A DNA stretch of 64,000 nt from Flavobacterium panici (GTDB taxonomy: Bacteria; Bacteroidota; Bacteroidia; Flavobacteriales; Flavobacteriaceae): NCBI RefSeq assembly GCF_903819335.1, contig NZ_CAIJDE010000034.1, forward strand, positions 470,649 through 534,648. The letters run 5' to 3'. Position 1 is the first letter of the stretch; each line of letters begins with the position of its first letter. A program made the position numbers and the translations under genes. The notes under the pieces were generated by a model that was not told the origin of the DNA, made no database searches, and was given only the letters and a program-made list of their open reading frames with translations. Below are positions 46,074-54,407 of this stretch, one piece after another.

Positions 46074-46140
46074 TTGCGATAATCACAAATATAATATATT
46101 TTTTTATTGTTTTGCGCAAATCAATATGTGATAAATGCAA
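46074..46140. promoter_or_regulatory. Candidate operator in the divergent regulator/surface-protein gap
   Basis: TTGCGATAATCACA (46074-46087) and TGTGATAAATGCAA (46127-46140) are inverted half-sites, 11 of 14 bases matching. The perfect palindrome TTTGCGCAAA (46111-46120) lies between them. The right half-site touches the -7 box at 46141. Confidence 0.5.
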
Positions 46141-46148
46141 TAGGTTTG
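46141..46148 (+). promoter_or_regulatory. Putative -7 box of the surface-repeat protein gene
   Basis: TAGGTTTG, perfect TAnnTTTG, 25 bp before the ATG at 46174. There is no TTG at 18-19 bp, which would fit a promoter that needs an activator. Confidence 0.5.
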
Positions 46149-46173
46149 TCCTGTAATTTTAAAAAGAAATAGT

Positions 46174-47007
46174 ATGAAAATTATAAATCAAATTATGAGC
46201 GCCAATTCTTTTGGCCGTTTTCACAGAATACAATTTATAGGTCTTTTCTTGTTCACTGGCTTTTGTTTTGGACAAGATGCTTCGTCAAAAGTCATGGATA
46301 CCTTAGTTAATAATATTTCAGAAAGTCCTTCTCTAGAATTTGATGGAAAAGATATTGATCTGCATTATTTCAGATGGAAATCTAATAATAATTTAAGGAA
46401 CGATAGTATAAAGATTTTTAGTCTGTCTCCAATATCCAGAAGAGTAAATAAAGTAAATGGTTTTGCTCTTGGAGTAGGTCATTATGAGAATGAAAAAATT
46501 AAACTTCAAACAATTAATGGATTAAATATTGAAGCCAGTCCGCTGTCAGTGGCTTTATTTACAATTTCAATTAATGTTCCTTTTGAGTCTTTTTTAGTTG
46601 GAATTAATGATAATGTTATAAGTAACGTAGCTTTTTTTGATGATCATAAAGATACTTATATTAAGGTAAATGGTTTGAATATTAGTTCGGGAGGATTTAC
46701 GGGAGGTGCAGAATTAAGAGGTATAAATATTTCGATAATTTCTGGAATGAATAAAATGAATGGATTCTCTGTTGGAGGAATATTAAATACAAAGAGCTTT
46801 TCTGGTGTAAGTATTTCGGGTTTAGCTAATATTTCTGATTCAGGAAATGGAATTCAAATTGGGTCGTCAAATGTTTCCAGACGACATAACGGAATTCAGA
46901 TTGGATTATTTAATAATTCGAAAGAATTGAGAGGAATGCAATTTGGTCTTTGGAACACAAACGGAAAACGTAAGCTTCCTTTTTTTAACTGGCAGTTTAA
47001 GAAATAA
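46174..47007 (+). CDS. LA_2272-type surface repeat protein
   Basis: A 277-residue exported protein; the signal ends near FCFGQ, with an unusually long N-terminal region, so the ATG at 46195 is an alternative start. The body consists of short repeats of about 20 residues built on N-G-hydrophobic-x-hydrophobic-G: VNGFALGVG, INGLNIEAS, VNGLNISSG, RGINISIISG, MNGFSVGG, GVSISGLANIS, NGIQIGSSN, NGIQIGLFN and RGMQFGLWN. This matches the LA_2272 surface-repeat type and should fold as a beta solenoid. It is followed 12 bp later by a phosphatidyltransferase, probably in the same transcript. Confidence 0.75.
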   Translation: MKIINQIMSANSFGRFHRIQFIGLFLFTGFCFGQDASSKVMDTLVNNISESPSLEFDGKDIDLHYFRWKSNNNLRNDSIKIFSLSPISRRVNKVNGFALGVGHYENEKIKLQTINGLNIEASPLSVALFTISINVPFESFLVGINDNVISNVAFFDDHKDTYIKVNGLNISSGGFTGGAELRGINISIISGMNKMNGFSVGGILNTKSFSGVSISGLANISDSGNGIQIGSSNVSRRHNGIQIGLFNNSKELRGMQFGLWNTNGKRKLPFFNWQFKK

Positions 47008-47019
47008 AAAATAAAACAA

Positions 47020-47619
47020 ATGAAAAATATACCAATCCTGCTTATTGCTTTCAGGCTTTTATTAGGGCCAATTTTAATAATACTGACTTATAATTTTGGA
47101 ACCGAAATTAGAACGGAACTTGTTGTTTTAATCTTTTTAGGATTATTGTCTGATATTTTTGATGGTATTATTGCACGCCGGCTAGGAACTTCCTCAGAAA
47201 AACTCCGAAGAATGGACAGTCAGACAGATTTAGTTTTTTGGTTATGCGTTGCCTGGTGTTCATGGATATTAAAACCCGAAATAATAATAGAAAATGCATT
47301 CCCTATTGCTTTGATTTTTATAATGGAAGCATTGACGTATGTTTTCAGCTTTATGAAATTTGGCAAAGAAACCTGTACACATGCGTTTCTTTCTAAATTA
47401 TGGGGAATAACGTTGTTACTTGCTTTTGTTGGAATGATTGGTTTTGGATATTCCGGAATTACTTTTTCTTTAGCAATTATTTTTGGAATTGTCGGTCATA
47501 TAGATGTTTTGCTTATCATCTTAATTCTTCCAAAATGGACATTTGATGTTCCCAGCTGTTATCATGCCTATTTGATTCGGAATAATATTCCTTTTAAAAA
47601 GAATAAGCTTTTTAATTAA
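47020..47619 (+). CDS. CDP-alcohol phosphatidyltransferase family protein
   Basis: A 199-residue membrane enzyme with about five TM helices. The signature D-x2-D-G-x2-A-R-x8-G-x3-D-x3-D appears as DIFDGIIARR...LRRMDSQTD. All four Asp are kept, but the Gly before the last pair is Leu (KLRRMD). It would transfer a phospho-group from CDP-diacylglycerol or a similar donor to an alcohol, making a phospholipid or polar head group. The acceptor is unknown. It follows the surface-repeat protein, and a two-way terminator follows. Confidence 0.82.
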   Translation: MKNIPILLIAFRLLLGPILIILTYNFGTEIRTELVVLIFLGLLSDIFDGIIARRLGTSSEKLRRMDSQTDLVFWLCVAWCSWILKPEIIIENAFPIALIFIMEALTYVFSFMKFGKETCTHAFLSKLWGITLLLAFVGMIGFGYSGITFSLAIIFGIVGHIDVLLIILILPKWTFDVPSCYHAYLIRNNIPFKKNKLFN

Positions 47620-47624
47620 AACCG

Positions 47625-47657
47625 AAAACCCCAATTCAATTAATAAATTGGGGTTTT
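47625..47657. terminator. Bidirectional terminator between convergent genes
   Basis: AAAACCCCAATT / AATTGGGGTTTT with a 9-nt loop, between the phosphatidyltransferase and the second MG2-like gene. A close relative of this hairpin is found at 54341-54374. Confidence 0.8.
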
Positions 47658-47708
47658 AGCTAATAATTTTAGATAAGCCAAATATTCTATTTGAGAAATT
47701 TGATTTAT

Positions 47709-49385
47709 TTATTCAATTTTGAATGTTTTATAAAAATGAATATAATTCCCTGTTTCGTTTACTCCTTCCAGCAGGATTTCATAATCTCCGGCAATATCAG
47801 ACGTGTAAAAAGAGATCGCCATTTCGCTATTTTTAAATGCTATATTAGGTTTCCACAGTAATTGATATCTATAATCAGGAACTCGGTTTAGGGTATTAGA
47901 TATTTCATATTTTGGTTCAAAATACACTTTTGCAGGTTCAGGTCTCAAAATCGTCGTTTTCAAAATATTTTTATCCGTATAAATACTCGCAAAATCGTTA
48001 TTTTTTGTAATGAGGCTAACAATTCCGTTGAATATTTTAGGGCCATAACAATATGGTCTGTCCACAACGCTAATACTTTGAATTTGATAAGCATTGTAAT
48101 TAAGTAGTGCATTTATATCCTGAATTTGCAGCCCATCAACCAAAACCAGACACGGTTCAGGAGATTGAGTTATATTAAATCTGGAATTTCTTAAATACAG
48201 TGAAGGAACTTGATTATAATCTTTAAAATTAAGTTCGGTAACAATTTCTATTATGGTTTCTTTAAATGTTCTAAATCTTTCAAAACTATCCAGATTATAA
48301 TTTTTCTCGGTAGGCTCAAAAAATAAATCGGTATTAACAGCATCAATAAGGCTGTCTTTTTTTTGGGAAAAATAAACGTTTTCTACCTGAGTTGCCAATG
48401 AGCGCTCTTGAATCGCTTTTAAATTTTTAGGAGAAATAGCTGTTTTATTAGAAAAAATTAAATTTGATAAATCCGGACTTGGTGTTTTATCTACTGTAAT
48501 AGCATAATTTTCTCTATCAGATTCAGATAATTGCACATAACAGTTTGATGCACTGGTTTGTTTATCTATTAAAAAAGTAAATTTTCCGCTGCTGTTTGTT
48601 TTAGTTGTTTTAAAAATGAAATTTTTTCCCGGAATCGATAGTGTAACTATTTTAGAGTTTAAGTTAGCGTTTGCAGCTTTTGAAGTTATATACCCCGTTA
48701 TAATTTCGCCTCTTGTTTCTGGAAGTACTTTTATATCTTGTTTTAAATTGATATCAGTATTAATAATTTCATTATTTGAGTTTGTAGGTATAAAATCTAT
48801 TTTTCTGATATTTAAAAAATAATTTCCTTTATCCAGTGTTTTTGGTATTACAAGTGTGGCTTTTTCTCTTTTAAAATATTTCTCTTTGTCAAGGTTTAAA
48901 ACAATTCCCTCAGATGTGTTTTTATAAACTTTAGGTTTTTTAGATGTACTATCAATAATCATATTGATATGTTCTTCAAACGGATTTATAACGGTAAAAT
49001 CCTTTTCAAAAAAGTTATTTTGGCTATTGTTCAACATCCAGCTCGTATAAGCAATAAGTTTATAGTTTCCTGTTGTTAATGTTGTTGGAATAAAATAATC
49101 ACCAGATCCAATTCCGTTTTTTAAACTAATTTTAGTTTTAAATATACTTTCTTTACGATTGTTAATTACTTCTAAATAGGCCACTTCACTTATATCAGAA
49201 AATACGGTTGTTTTGTTTAAACAGTATAATTGGTAATATAGTGTTTCGCCGGTTAATACTACCGAGGTATTGGTTTTAACTAATAATGATTCTGTACCCA
49301 AAACAGTATTATTTTGAGCACTACCTTTATAAGTGAAATTTACTAATAACAGCAGAAAAGCTAATTTTATATTTAATTTTCCCAA
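47709..49385 (-). CDS. Macroglobulin (MG2)-like protein with plug-like C-terminus, locus 2
   Basis: A 558-residue paralogue of the 32462-34183 gene with the same parts: signal ending GSAQ, MG2-like domain (GETLYYQLYCLNK, GDYFIPTTLTTGNYKLIAYT), a regulatory-like domain (RGEIITGYITSK, SSGKFTFLID), then a plug-like end (EPCLVLVDGLQIQDINALL, RPYCYGPKIFNGIVSLIT) and no barrel. It also starts at a TTG within the FW codons of the DUF4249 gene, with the same 13-bp overlap as in locus 1. It should be periplasmic or outer-membrane associated and may complete the receptor complex. Confidence 0.75.
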   Translation of the reverse strand: MGKLNIKLAFLLLLVNFTYKGSAQNNTVLGTESLLVKTNTSVVLTGETLYYQLYCLNKTTVFSDISEVAYLEVINNRKESIFKTKISLKNGIGSGDYFIPTTLTTGNYKLIAYTSWMLNNSQNNFFEKDFTVINPFEEHINMIIDSTSKKPKVYKNTSEGIVLNLDKEKYFKREKATLVIPKTLDKGNYFLNIRKIDFIPTNSNNEIINTDINLKQDIKVLPETRGEIITGYITSKAANANLNSKIVTLSIPGKNFIFKTTKTNSSGKFTFLIDKQTSASNCYVQLSESDRENYAITVDKTPSPDLSNLIFSNKTAISPKNLKAIQERSLATQVENVYFSQKKDSLIDAVNTDLFFEPTEKNYNLDSFERFRTFKETIIEIVTELNFKDYNQVPSLYLRNSRFNITQSPEPCLVLVDGLQIQDINALLNYNAYQIQSISVVDRPYCYGPKIFNGIVSLITKNNDFASIYTDKNILKTTILRPEPAKVYFEPKYEISNTLNRVPDYRYQLLWKPNIAFKNSEMAISFYTSDIAGDYEILLEGVNETGNYIHFYKTFKIE

Positions 49386-50545
49386 AATGAAGGTATTACG
49401 TTAGAAGAAAATGATGTACAATCTCCGCATTCTTTTTCGACCATATAAAATCCCGAAGGACCAAACCCAGGACCATCGCCAATATAATCATGTGTTTTAA
49501 TCAAGTCATAATTGTCCTTTTCGATCTCATAAAAATAGAAGAGTCTGGCATTGCAGGTTGTAAAATACTCGGTTGGTTTTTCGGAAGGAAAAAAATCTTT
49601 GAAGCTAAAAAAGATTCTTTTTTTGGTCACAGATGCAACTTCAAAATAGCCCACAACTTTTTCATGTGAATCTGTTGTTGATTTTATGTTTCCAACAACA
49701 TATCCGGGCTGATTTGGAGATAATATTTCTCCTGAATCAATCATTTTTTTTGATGTATAATAATAATCATAAGCACCTTGACTTTGCGTGTATTGAGAAA
49801 CTATTATGCTATAACGATTTGTCAGCATATAATCTGTGTCGGCAATAAACCGAATAGGATATTTTACGCGATCTTCACTCAAATCTGTCGTATTGGTTTG
49901 TTTGATTCCTGTAGAGTGTTTGGTAGTATAACAAACCTGAATATTTTCTTGAACAGGAACTTTTACGTAGCTGTAATGGCCGTTTTGCTGTACTAATTTA
50001 ATACGAGTTTCAATACGATGCGGAGTTATTATTTTATAAGTTTCTTCATATTCATAGCGATAATATTTAGATGTATTTGTTGGGTCAAAACTCTTAACAT
50101 TTACCTGAACACCTCTAACGCCATCTTTTTCTGCAGCTGTTGCTTCAAGATCAATAGTATTTGGCGTAGTTAAAACTTCTGGTGAAGAAACATATGATTT
50201 TCCAGATTTAGTTGTTATTTTTAATTGATAGTTTTTATTTGGTTCTACTTTAAATTCATTTTCAGAAACATATTTTCCATCTTTTTCGTCAAAATGAAAT
50301 ACATTACTATCGCTATCAAAAACAGTAACATTAGCCCCAGCTTCGGGAATTTTTATGGTGTCGTTAAGAAGTCTCGTTCTGGAAATGTTTATTTCCTGAT
50401 ATTTTAATTCGTTTGTCAATGTGGCTTCAACAGTCATTGCATCTTCAAAATCTTGATTTTGATATACATATTGTTCCGTGCAGCCTGCCAGGATAACAGA
50501 TGCAAAAAGGATCAATGTTGTTTTTTTGATTATTGATAAATTCAT
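49373..50545 (-). CDS. DUF4249 lipoprotein, locus 2
   Basis: A 390-residue lipoprotein (ILAGCTEQYV). DUF4249 blocks are present (VEATLTNELKYQEINISRTRLL, YYRYEYEETYKIITPH, RYSIIVSQYTQSQGAYDYYYT, SPNQPGYVVGNI) and it ends CGDCTSFSSNVIPSFW. Unlike the copies of locus 1 its variable loop has only one Cys (FTTCNARLFYFYEIEKDNYD). It lies 18 bp after the receptor and overlaps the MG2-like gene by 13 bp. This locus has a single copy where locus 1 has three. Confidence 0.85.
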   Translation of the reverse strand: MNLSIIKKTTLILFASVILAGCTEQYVYQNQDFEDAMTVEATLTNELKYQEINISRTRLLNDTIKIPEAGANVTVFDSDSNVFHFDEKDGKYVSENEFKVEPNKNYQLKITTKSGKSYVSSPEVLTTPNTIDLEATAAEKDGVRGVQVNVKSFDPTNTSKYYRYEYEETYKIITPHRIETRIKLVQQNGHYSYVKVPVQENIQVCYTTKHSTGIKQTNTTDLSEDRVKYPIRFIADTDYMLTNRYSIIVSQYTQSQGAYDYYYTSKKMIDSGEILSPNQPGYVVGNIKSTTDSHEKVVGYFEVASVTKKRIFFSFKDFFPSEKPTEYFTTCNARLFYFYEIEKDNYDLIKTHDYIGDGPGFGPSGFYMVEKECGDCTSFSSNVIPSFWEN

Positions 50546-50563
50546 ATTGCTGTGATAAATGAA

Positions 50564-53326
50564 TTAAAATTTAATGTTATAAGTTATTGTTGGAATTGGA
50601 ACAGAAAAAATCGATGTTTTATAAGCCTTGATTTTTCTGTCTTCGGTAACAAAATAAACATTATAAGGATTGTTTCTGCCCAGAACATTATAAACAGAAA
50701 GATTCCAGAAACTATGAGCGAGTTTTTTTATTTTGTGATTTCCTTCAAAATTAAGACCAATATCCAATCTATAATAATCTGGAATTCTATATTGATTGCG
50801 ATTACTATATAACGTAAAACTCTCTCCGGCAAAATCATAAGATCCAATTGGAAAAGTAACCGGTCTGCCGGTTTGATAAACAAAATTAGTAGATAAACTA
50901 TATCTCTTGGTGAATTTATAATTTAAAATGGCACTAAAATCATGTGGTTTATCATAATTTGTGGGGAAATAATCTCCGCTATTTATTTTTTCAGCGTCAA
51001 ATTTACTGTCCAATTTTATTAAAGCTCTGGAGTAAGTATAGCTTAACCAGCCATTAAAATTTCCTTTTTCTTTCTTAATCAAAAATTCAACGCCATACGC
51101 TTTTCCTTCACCTTGAAGAAGTTCAGTTTCTATGTTTTCGTTCAAAAACAATTCGGCACCAACTTTATAATCCAGAATATTTTTCGAACGCTTATAGTAA
51201 CCTTCTATGCTTAGTTCTAATGAATTTTGAATTATATTTTTGAAAATCCCTAGCGAAAATTGATTAGAAGATTGTGGTTTAGTATTTAAATCTGAAAGCT
51301 TCCATACATCCATTGGTGATTGAGTCGTATTTGTGGATAGTAAATGCATGTATTGGTACGTTCTGTCAAAACTTGCTTTTATGGATAGATCCGGAAGTAT
51401 AAAATAACGAGCTGAAATTCTGGGTTCAAAACCTCCATACGTTTTTATGGACTCATTATTAGTGTAGGTCTTGCTGTCAATAATAGTTCTTTCAGACTTA
51501 GGAAGATCATCCTGATAGATGTTTTGGGTAGAAGGACCAAGTGCCGAATAAAGAGAATAACGTAAACCTAAATCAATTAACAGTTTGTCATTGACTTTAT
51601 AATTTTCGGTAAAAAACAAAGCCGACTCTAAAGCTTTTTCTTTTTCAAGTGTTTTGTTTTTAATTTGAGAGTCGTTGCTTGTTGGTTTTAGGAAACCAGG
51701 GTTAATATTGTATATTTTGCTGGTAGCGCCATAATTAAAGGAGTGCTTTTCATTGAGATTGTACTTCATTTTTAAAACAAACTGAGTTTCATTGATTTTA
51801 TAACCGTAATCAAATGATTTTTCAGGCTGAGAATCGTAATCAATATTAAATTTATATTGGCTGTTAGTAACAATAAATGAAGATTTATTTTTTGCGTTAA
51901 AATCATGATCCCATTTTACGGTTGCTAACAAATTACTGTATTTATAAATAGAGTCTGAATTGATGCTATATTTATCATGACTATAATATAAAGAAGTTTC
52001 CAGATTATCTTTTGCAGTAATTTGATGATTGTATTTTAAAAGCAAATCATAAAAAGAGGCTTGACTGTTATCTAATTCAGGATCTTTAATAGCCTTTAAA
52101 ATCCAGTCAGAATAACTTGCTCTGCCGCCAAATAACAAGCTTGATTTTCCTTTTACTATCGGAATTTCGAGAGTAACATTGCTCATTACGGGGCCAATTC
52201 CTGCTTCACCAGAAATTTTTTCGGTATTTCCACTTTTAGATTTAATATCAAAAACAGAAGAAAGACGTCCTCCAAATTCAGCAGGAATGCTTCCTTTGTA
52301 TATATCGGCTTTTTTTGTTGTAAAAGGATTTACAGAAGAAAAGAAACCTAAAAAGTGAGAGGGATTGTATAAAGAAGCATTGTCTAGTAAAAACAAGTTT
52401 TGATCGTCTTTTCCTCCGCGTACATTAAATCCTGCAGAGCCTTCTCCGGCTGTTTTTATACCCGGGAGAGTTGTAGCGACTTTAAAAATGTCTCTTTCGC
52501 CTAAAATTAAAGGTACGTTTTTGATGTTTTCGATATCAATGCTTGTGAGACCTGTAACTGTTGAAGTTGTATTTCTTGTTCTTTTATTTTCGATGACAAC
52601 TTCTTTAAGCGCATTCACATTTTCGTCTAAATTAAAATCAACTTTTCCGTTATTGTAAAGTACAATCTTTTTAGTCTTTGATTCATGTTTAATAGATTGT
52701 GTTTCAATTATATTAATGCCGGCAGGAACTCTAAAGCTATAATAACCATTTTCATCAGTTGTTGTACTTATATCTTTGCCTTTTACTTTAATAGTAATAT
52801 TATATTCTGGTTTTCCTGAAGCTCTGTCTTTAATATAGCCGGAAAGTGTATAGGATTGAGATTCGTTTATTAACGACTGTCTTCCAAGGGAAATAATTGA
52901 ATCTGAATCTTTCTTAGAATCATTCAGATATTGCTTATTGTAAATAGGAACAATTTGTAAATTCGGCTTTTTACTAACATTTGAGTTATAAGTATTTTTA
53001 AAATAATCCTCTGTTATCGTGTTTGATATTAAAAGGCCATTGCTTAAAATAATATTGTTCTTGTCAATAATATAATTTATGGTGGTGTTATTAAAAATAG
53101 CATCTAAAATTACTGAAATAGAGGTGTCCTTGAATTCTCCTGATATAAGTTCATTATTAGATAACCATTGATCCTCAAAATAAAAGTGGAAAGAAGTGTT
53201 TTTTTCGACTATTTCAAGAGCTTTTTTTCGTGTAACATTTGAATATTCTATAGAAATATTCTTTTCTTGAGAAAAGAGAACAATTGGCAGCAAGAAAAAT
53301 AAACAGAAGATAAAGTACTTTTTCAT
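50564..53326 (-). CDS. STN-domain TonB-dependent receptor, locus 2
   Basis: A 920-residue outer-membrane receptor, paralogous to the one of locus 1 over the whole length. It has an STN domain (about 22-97, ISIEYSNVTRKKALEIVEK), a CarboxypepD_reg-like domain (LSGYIKDRASGKPEYNITIKV), a plug with GERDIFKVATTLPGIKT and GSAGFNVRGGKDDQN, and a barrel ending ITYNIKF. The linker between STN and regulatory domain is the least similar part. No FecI/FecR-type sigma pair is near. It is flanked by a small secreted protein (19-bp gap) and DUF4249. Confidence 0.92.
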   Translation of the reverse strand: MKKYFIFCLFFLLPIVLFSQEKNISIEYSNVTRKKALEIVEKNTSFHFYFEDQWLSNNELISGEFKDTSISVILDAIFNNTTINYIIDKNNIILSNGLLISNTITEDYFKNTYNSNVSKKPNLQIVPIYNKQYLNDSKKDSDSIISLGRQSLINESQSYTLSGYIKDRASGKPEYNITIKVKGKDISTTTDENGYYSFRVPAGINIIETQSIKHESKTKKIVLYNNGKVDFNLDENVNALKEVVIENKRTRNTTSTVTGLTSIDIENIKNVPLILGERDIFKVATTLPGIKTAGEGSAGFNVRGGKDDQNLFLLDNASLYNPSHFLGFFSSVNPFTTKKADIYKGSIPAEFGGRLSSVFDIKSKSGNTEKISGEAGIGPVMSNVTLEIPIVKGKSSLLFGGRASYSDWILKAIKDPELDNSQASFYDLLLKYNHQITAKDNLETSLYYSHDKYSINSDSIYKYSNLLATVKWDHDFNAKNKSSFIVTNSQYKFNIDYDSQPEKSFDYGYKINETQFVLKMKYNLNEKHSFNYGATSKIYNINPGFLKPTSNDSQIKNKTLEKEKALESALFFTENYKVNDKLLIDLGLRYSLYSALGPSTQNIYQDDLPKSERTIIDSKTYTNNESIKTYGGFEPRISARYFILPDLSIKASFDRTYQYMHLLSTNTTQSPMDVWKLSDLNTKPQSSNQFSLGIFKNIIQNSLELSIEGYYKRSKNILDYKVGAELFLNENIETELLQGEGKAYGVEFLIKKEKGNFNGWLSYTYSRALIKLDSKFDAEKINSGDYFPTNYDKPHDFSAILNYKFTKRYSLSTNFVYQTGRPVTFPIGSYDFAGESFTLYSNRNQYRIPDYYRLDIGLNFEGNHKIKKLAHSFWNLSVYNVLGRNNPYNVYFVTEDRKIKAYKTSIFSVPIPTITYNIKF

Positions 53327-53345
53327 TTAGATTTGGGAATAGAGC

Positions 53346-54059
53346 TTATAAATTGTTATCAATAAATTTTATCAAATCTGCTTTGAACTGGTATGGATTT
53401 GTCTCTTCTTGAATTTTATTTTTTTTGTAAAACTCTTTTATCTCTTTTTTTAGCGGAGGAAATATTGCGAGGATTTCTTTTTGTGTATTTACAGATGTAA
53501 ATTTTGAATTATAAAGAAGCTGATAATTATTATATTCTTTGAACTCAGTATATAAAGTAGTTTCAATAATGGTTTCTTTGGCAGTTTTAATGTGTTTAAT
53601 ATATAATGAAATATTTTTGCCTAAATATTTTTCTTCAAAAAAACCGGTTATTGCTTTCAGGTATTTATATTTATTGTCAATATTTACAAATTTCTTATCA
53701 TCAATTAAAAAATAATCTGTTTTTTCATTTATAAGAGTTATGCCAAATGTGTTATTGTTTTCAAATGATTTAACAAGTTCATCTTTGTATATGTCATACT
53801 TTACAAGAATGTTTTCATATAATTGATTATCGTAAAAAACAGATCCGTTAACGAAGTTTTTATTTAAATAATAGTTGTTAGTATTTTTTAAATTATAAGG
53901 ATCAATATGAATTTTGCCATTATTGATGTTTAAAATTTCTTCGCCAATTGTTTTATCTAAGTAATTAGAAACGTCTTTTTTTACATTAGTCTGACAAAAA
54001 CTGTTGATTGAAAGTAATAGCAGGATGAAAATTAGTGTTGAGTAATTTGTAATTTTCAA
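53346..54059 (-). CDS. Secreted protein of unknown function, first gene of locus 2
   Basis: A paralogue of the 40640-41383 gene, about 237 residues. I choose the TTG at 54059 because it yields a compact signal peptide (KITNYSTLIFILLLLSINSFCQ) that lines up with the TTG-started sibling. The frame is open to an ATG at 54146, which would add 29 residues with no counterpart. Shared blocks are YLDKTIGEEILNINNGK, VKYDIYKDELV and a kinase-unlike beta core (NISLYIKHIKTAKETIIETTLYTEF). Function is unknown; conserved placement before the receptor suggests a receptor accessory. Confidence 0.62.
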   Translation of the reverse strand: MKITNYSTLIFILLLLSINSFCQTNVKKDVSNYLDKTIGEEILNINNGKIHIDPYNLKNTNNYYLNKNFVNGSVFYDNQLYENILVKYDIYKDELVKSFENNNTFGITLINEKTDYFLIDDKKFVNIDNKYKYLKAITGFFEEKYLGKNISLYIKHIKTAKETIIETTLYTEFKEYNNYQLLYNSKFTSVNTQKEILAIFPPLKKEIKEFYKKNKIQEETNPYQFKADLIKFIDNNL

Positions 54060-54180
54060 TGGTAGGTTTTTACAATATAGTTTGAGTTTAAAAGAGATAA
54101 TAAATAATATTGTTTTAATTTTTAATCTTCCAATATCCTTTCTCATCAATATTTTTAGTTTTGTGCAGCTGTTTTCTATA

Positions 54181-54207
54181 TAAAACTATGTTAATGAAGG
54201 TTAACAA
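54181..54207 (-). promoter_or_regulatory. Putative promoter of the second DUF4249/TonB operon
   Basis: TTG (54207-54205), a 16-bp spacer and TAGTTTTA (54188-54181) on the minus strand. Both boxes and spacing are weaker than in locus 1, which would fit dependence on an activator bound just upstream. The 348-bp gap between this operon and pnp holds this promoter, the direct repeats at 54218-54253 and the pnp terminator. Confidence 0.45.
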
Positions 54208-54217
54208 AAAAATAAAT

Positions 54218-54253
54218 TAAACCAACAACATTGATTTTTAAACCAACAACATT
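54218..54253. repeat. 15-bp direct repeat with 21-bp period, candidate activator site
   Basis: TAAACCAACAACATT occurs at 54218-54232 and again, identical, at 54239-54253, so 21 bp apart start to start (two helical turns). It lies 10 bp upstream of the -33 box of the second DUF4249/TonB operon. This is the usual geometry of LytTR-type sites. Confidence 0.7.
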
Positions 54254-54340
54254 ATTTAATCTATAATGTGTTTACTGAAAACGTTGTAGTCTAGTCTTTT
54301 AACCTTATATTTTTAGTTGGAAAGTAGATTTAAAAACTTA

Positions 54341-54374
54341 AAAACCCCAATTCAACTAAATGAATTGGGGTTTT
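54341..54374 (-). terminator. Terminator of pnp
   Basis: AAAACCCCAATTCA / TGAATTGGGGTTTT, 14-bp perfect stem with a 6-nt loop, 34 bp past the pnp stop. Confidence 0.88.
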
Positions 54375-54407
54375 CTATGAATAAACCTTTAGTAAACTAA
54401 GATCTGA

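Noticed and set aside
54060..54146. N-terminal extension of the locus 2 secreted protein to the ATG at 54146
   Set aside because: It adds 29 residues before a complete signal peptide and has no match in the TTG-started paralogue. It is not fully excluded, since the leader length from the putative promoter would fit it better.
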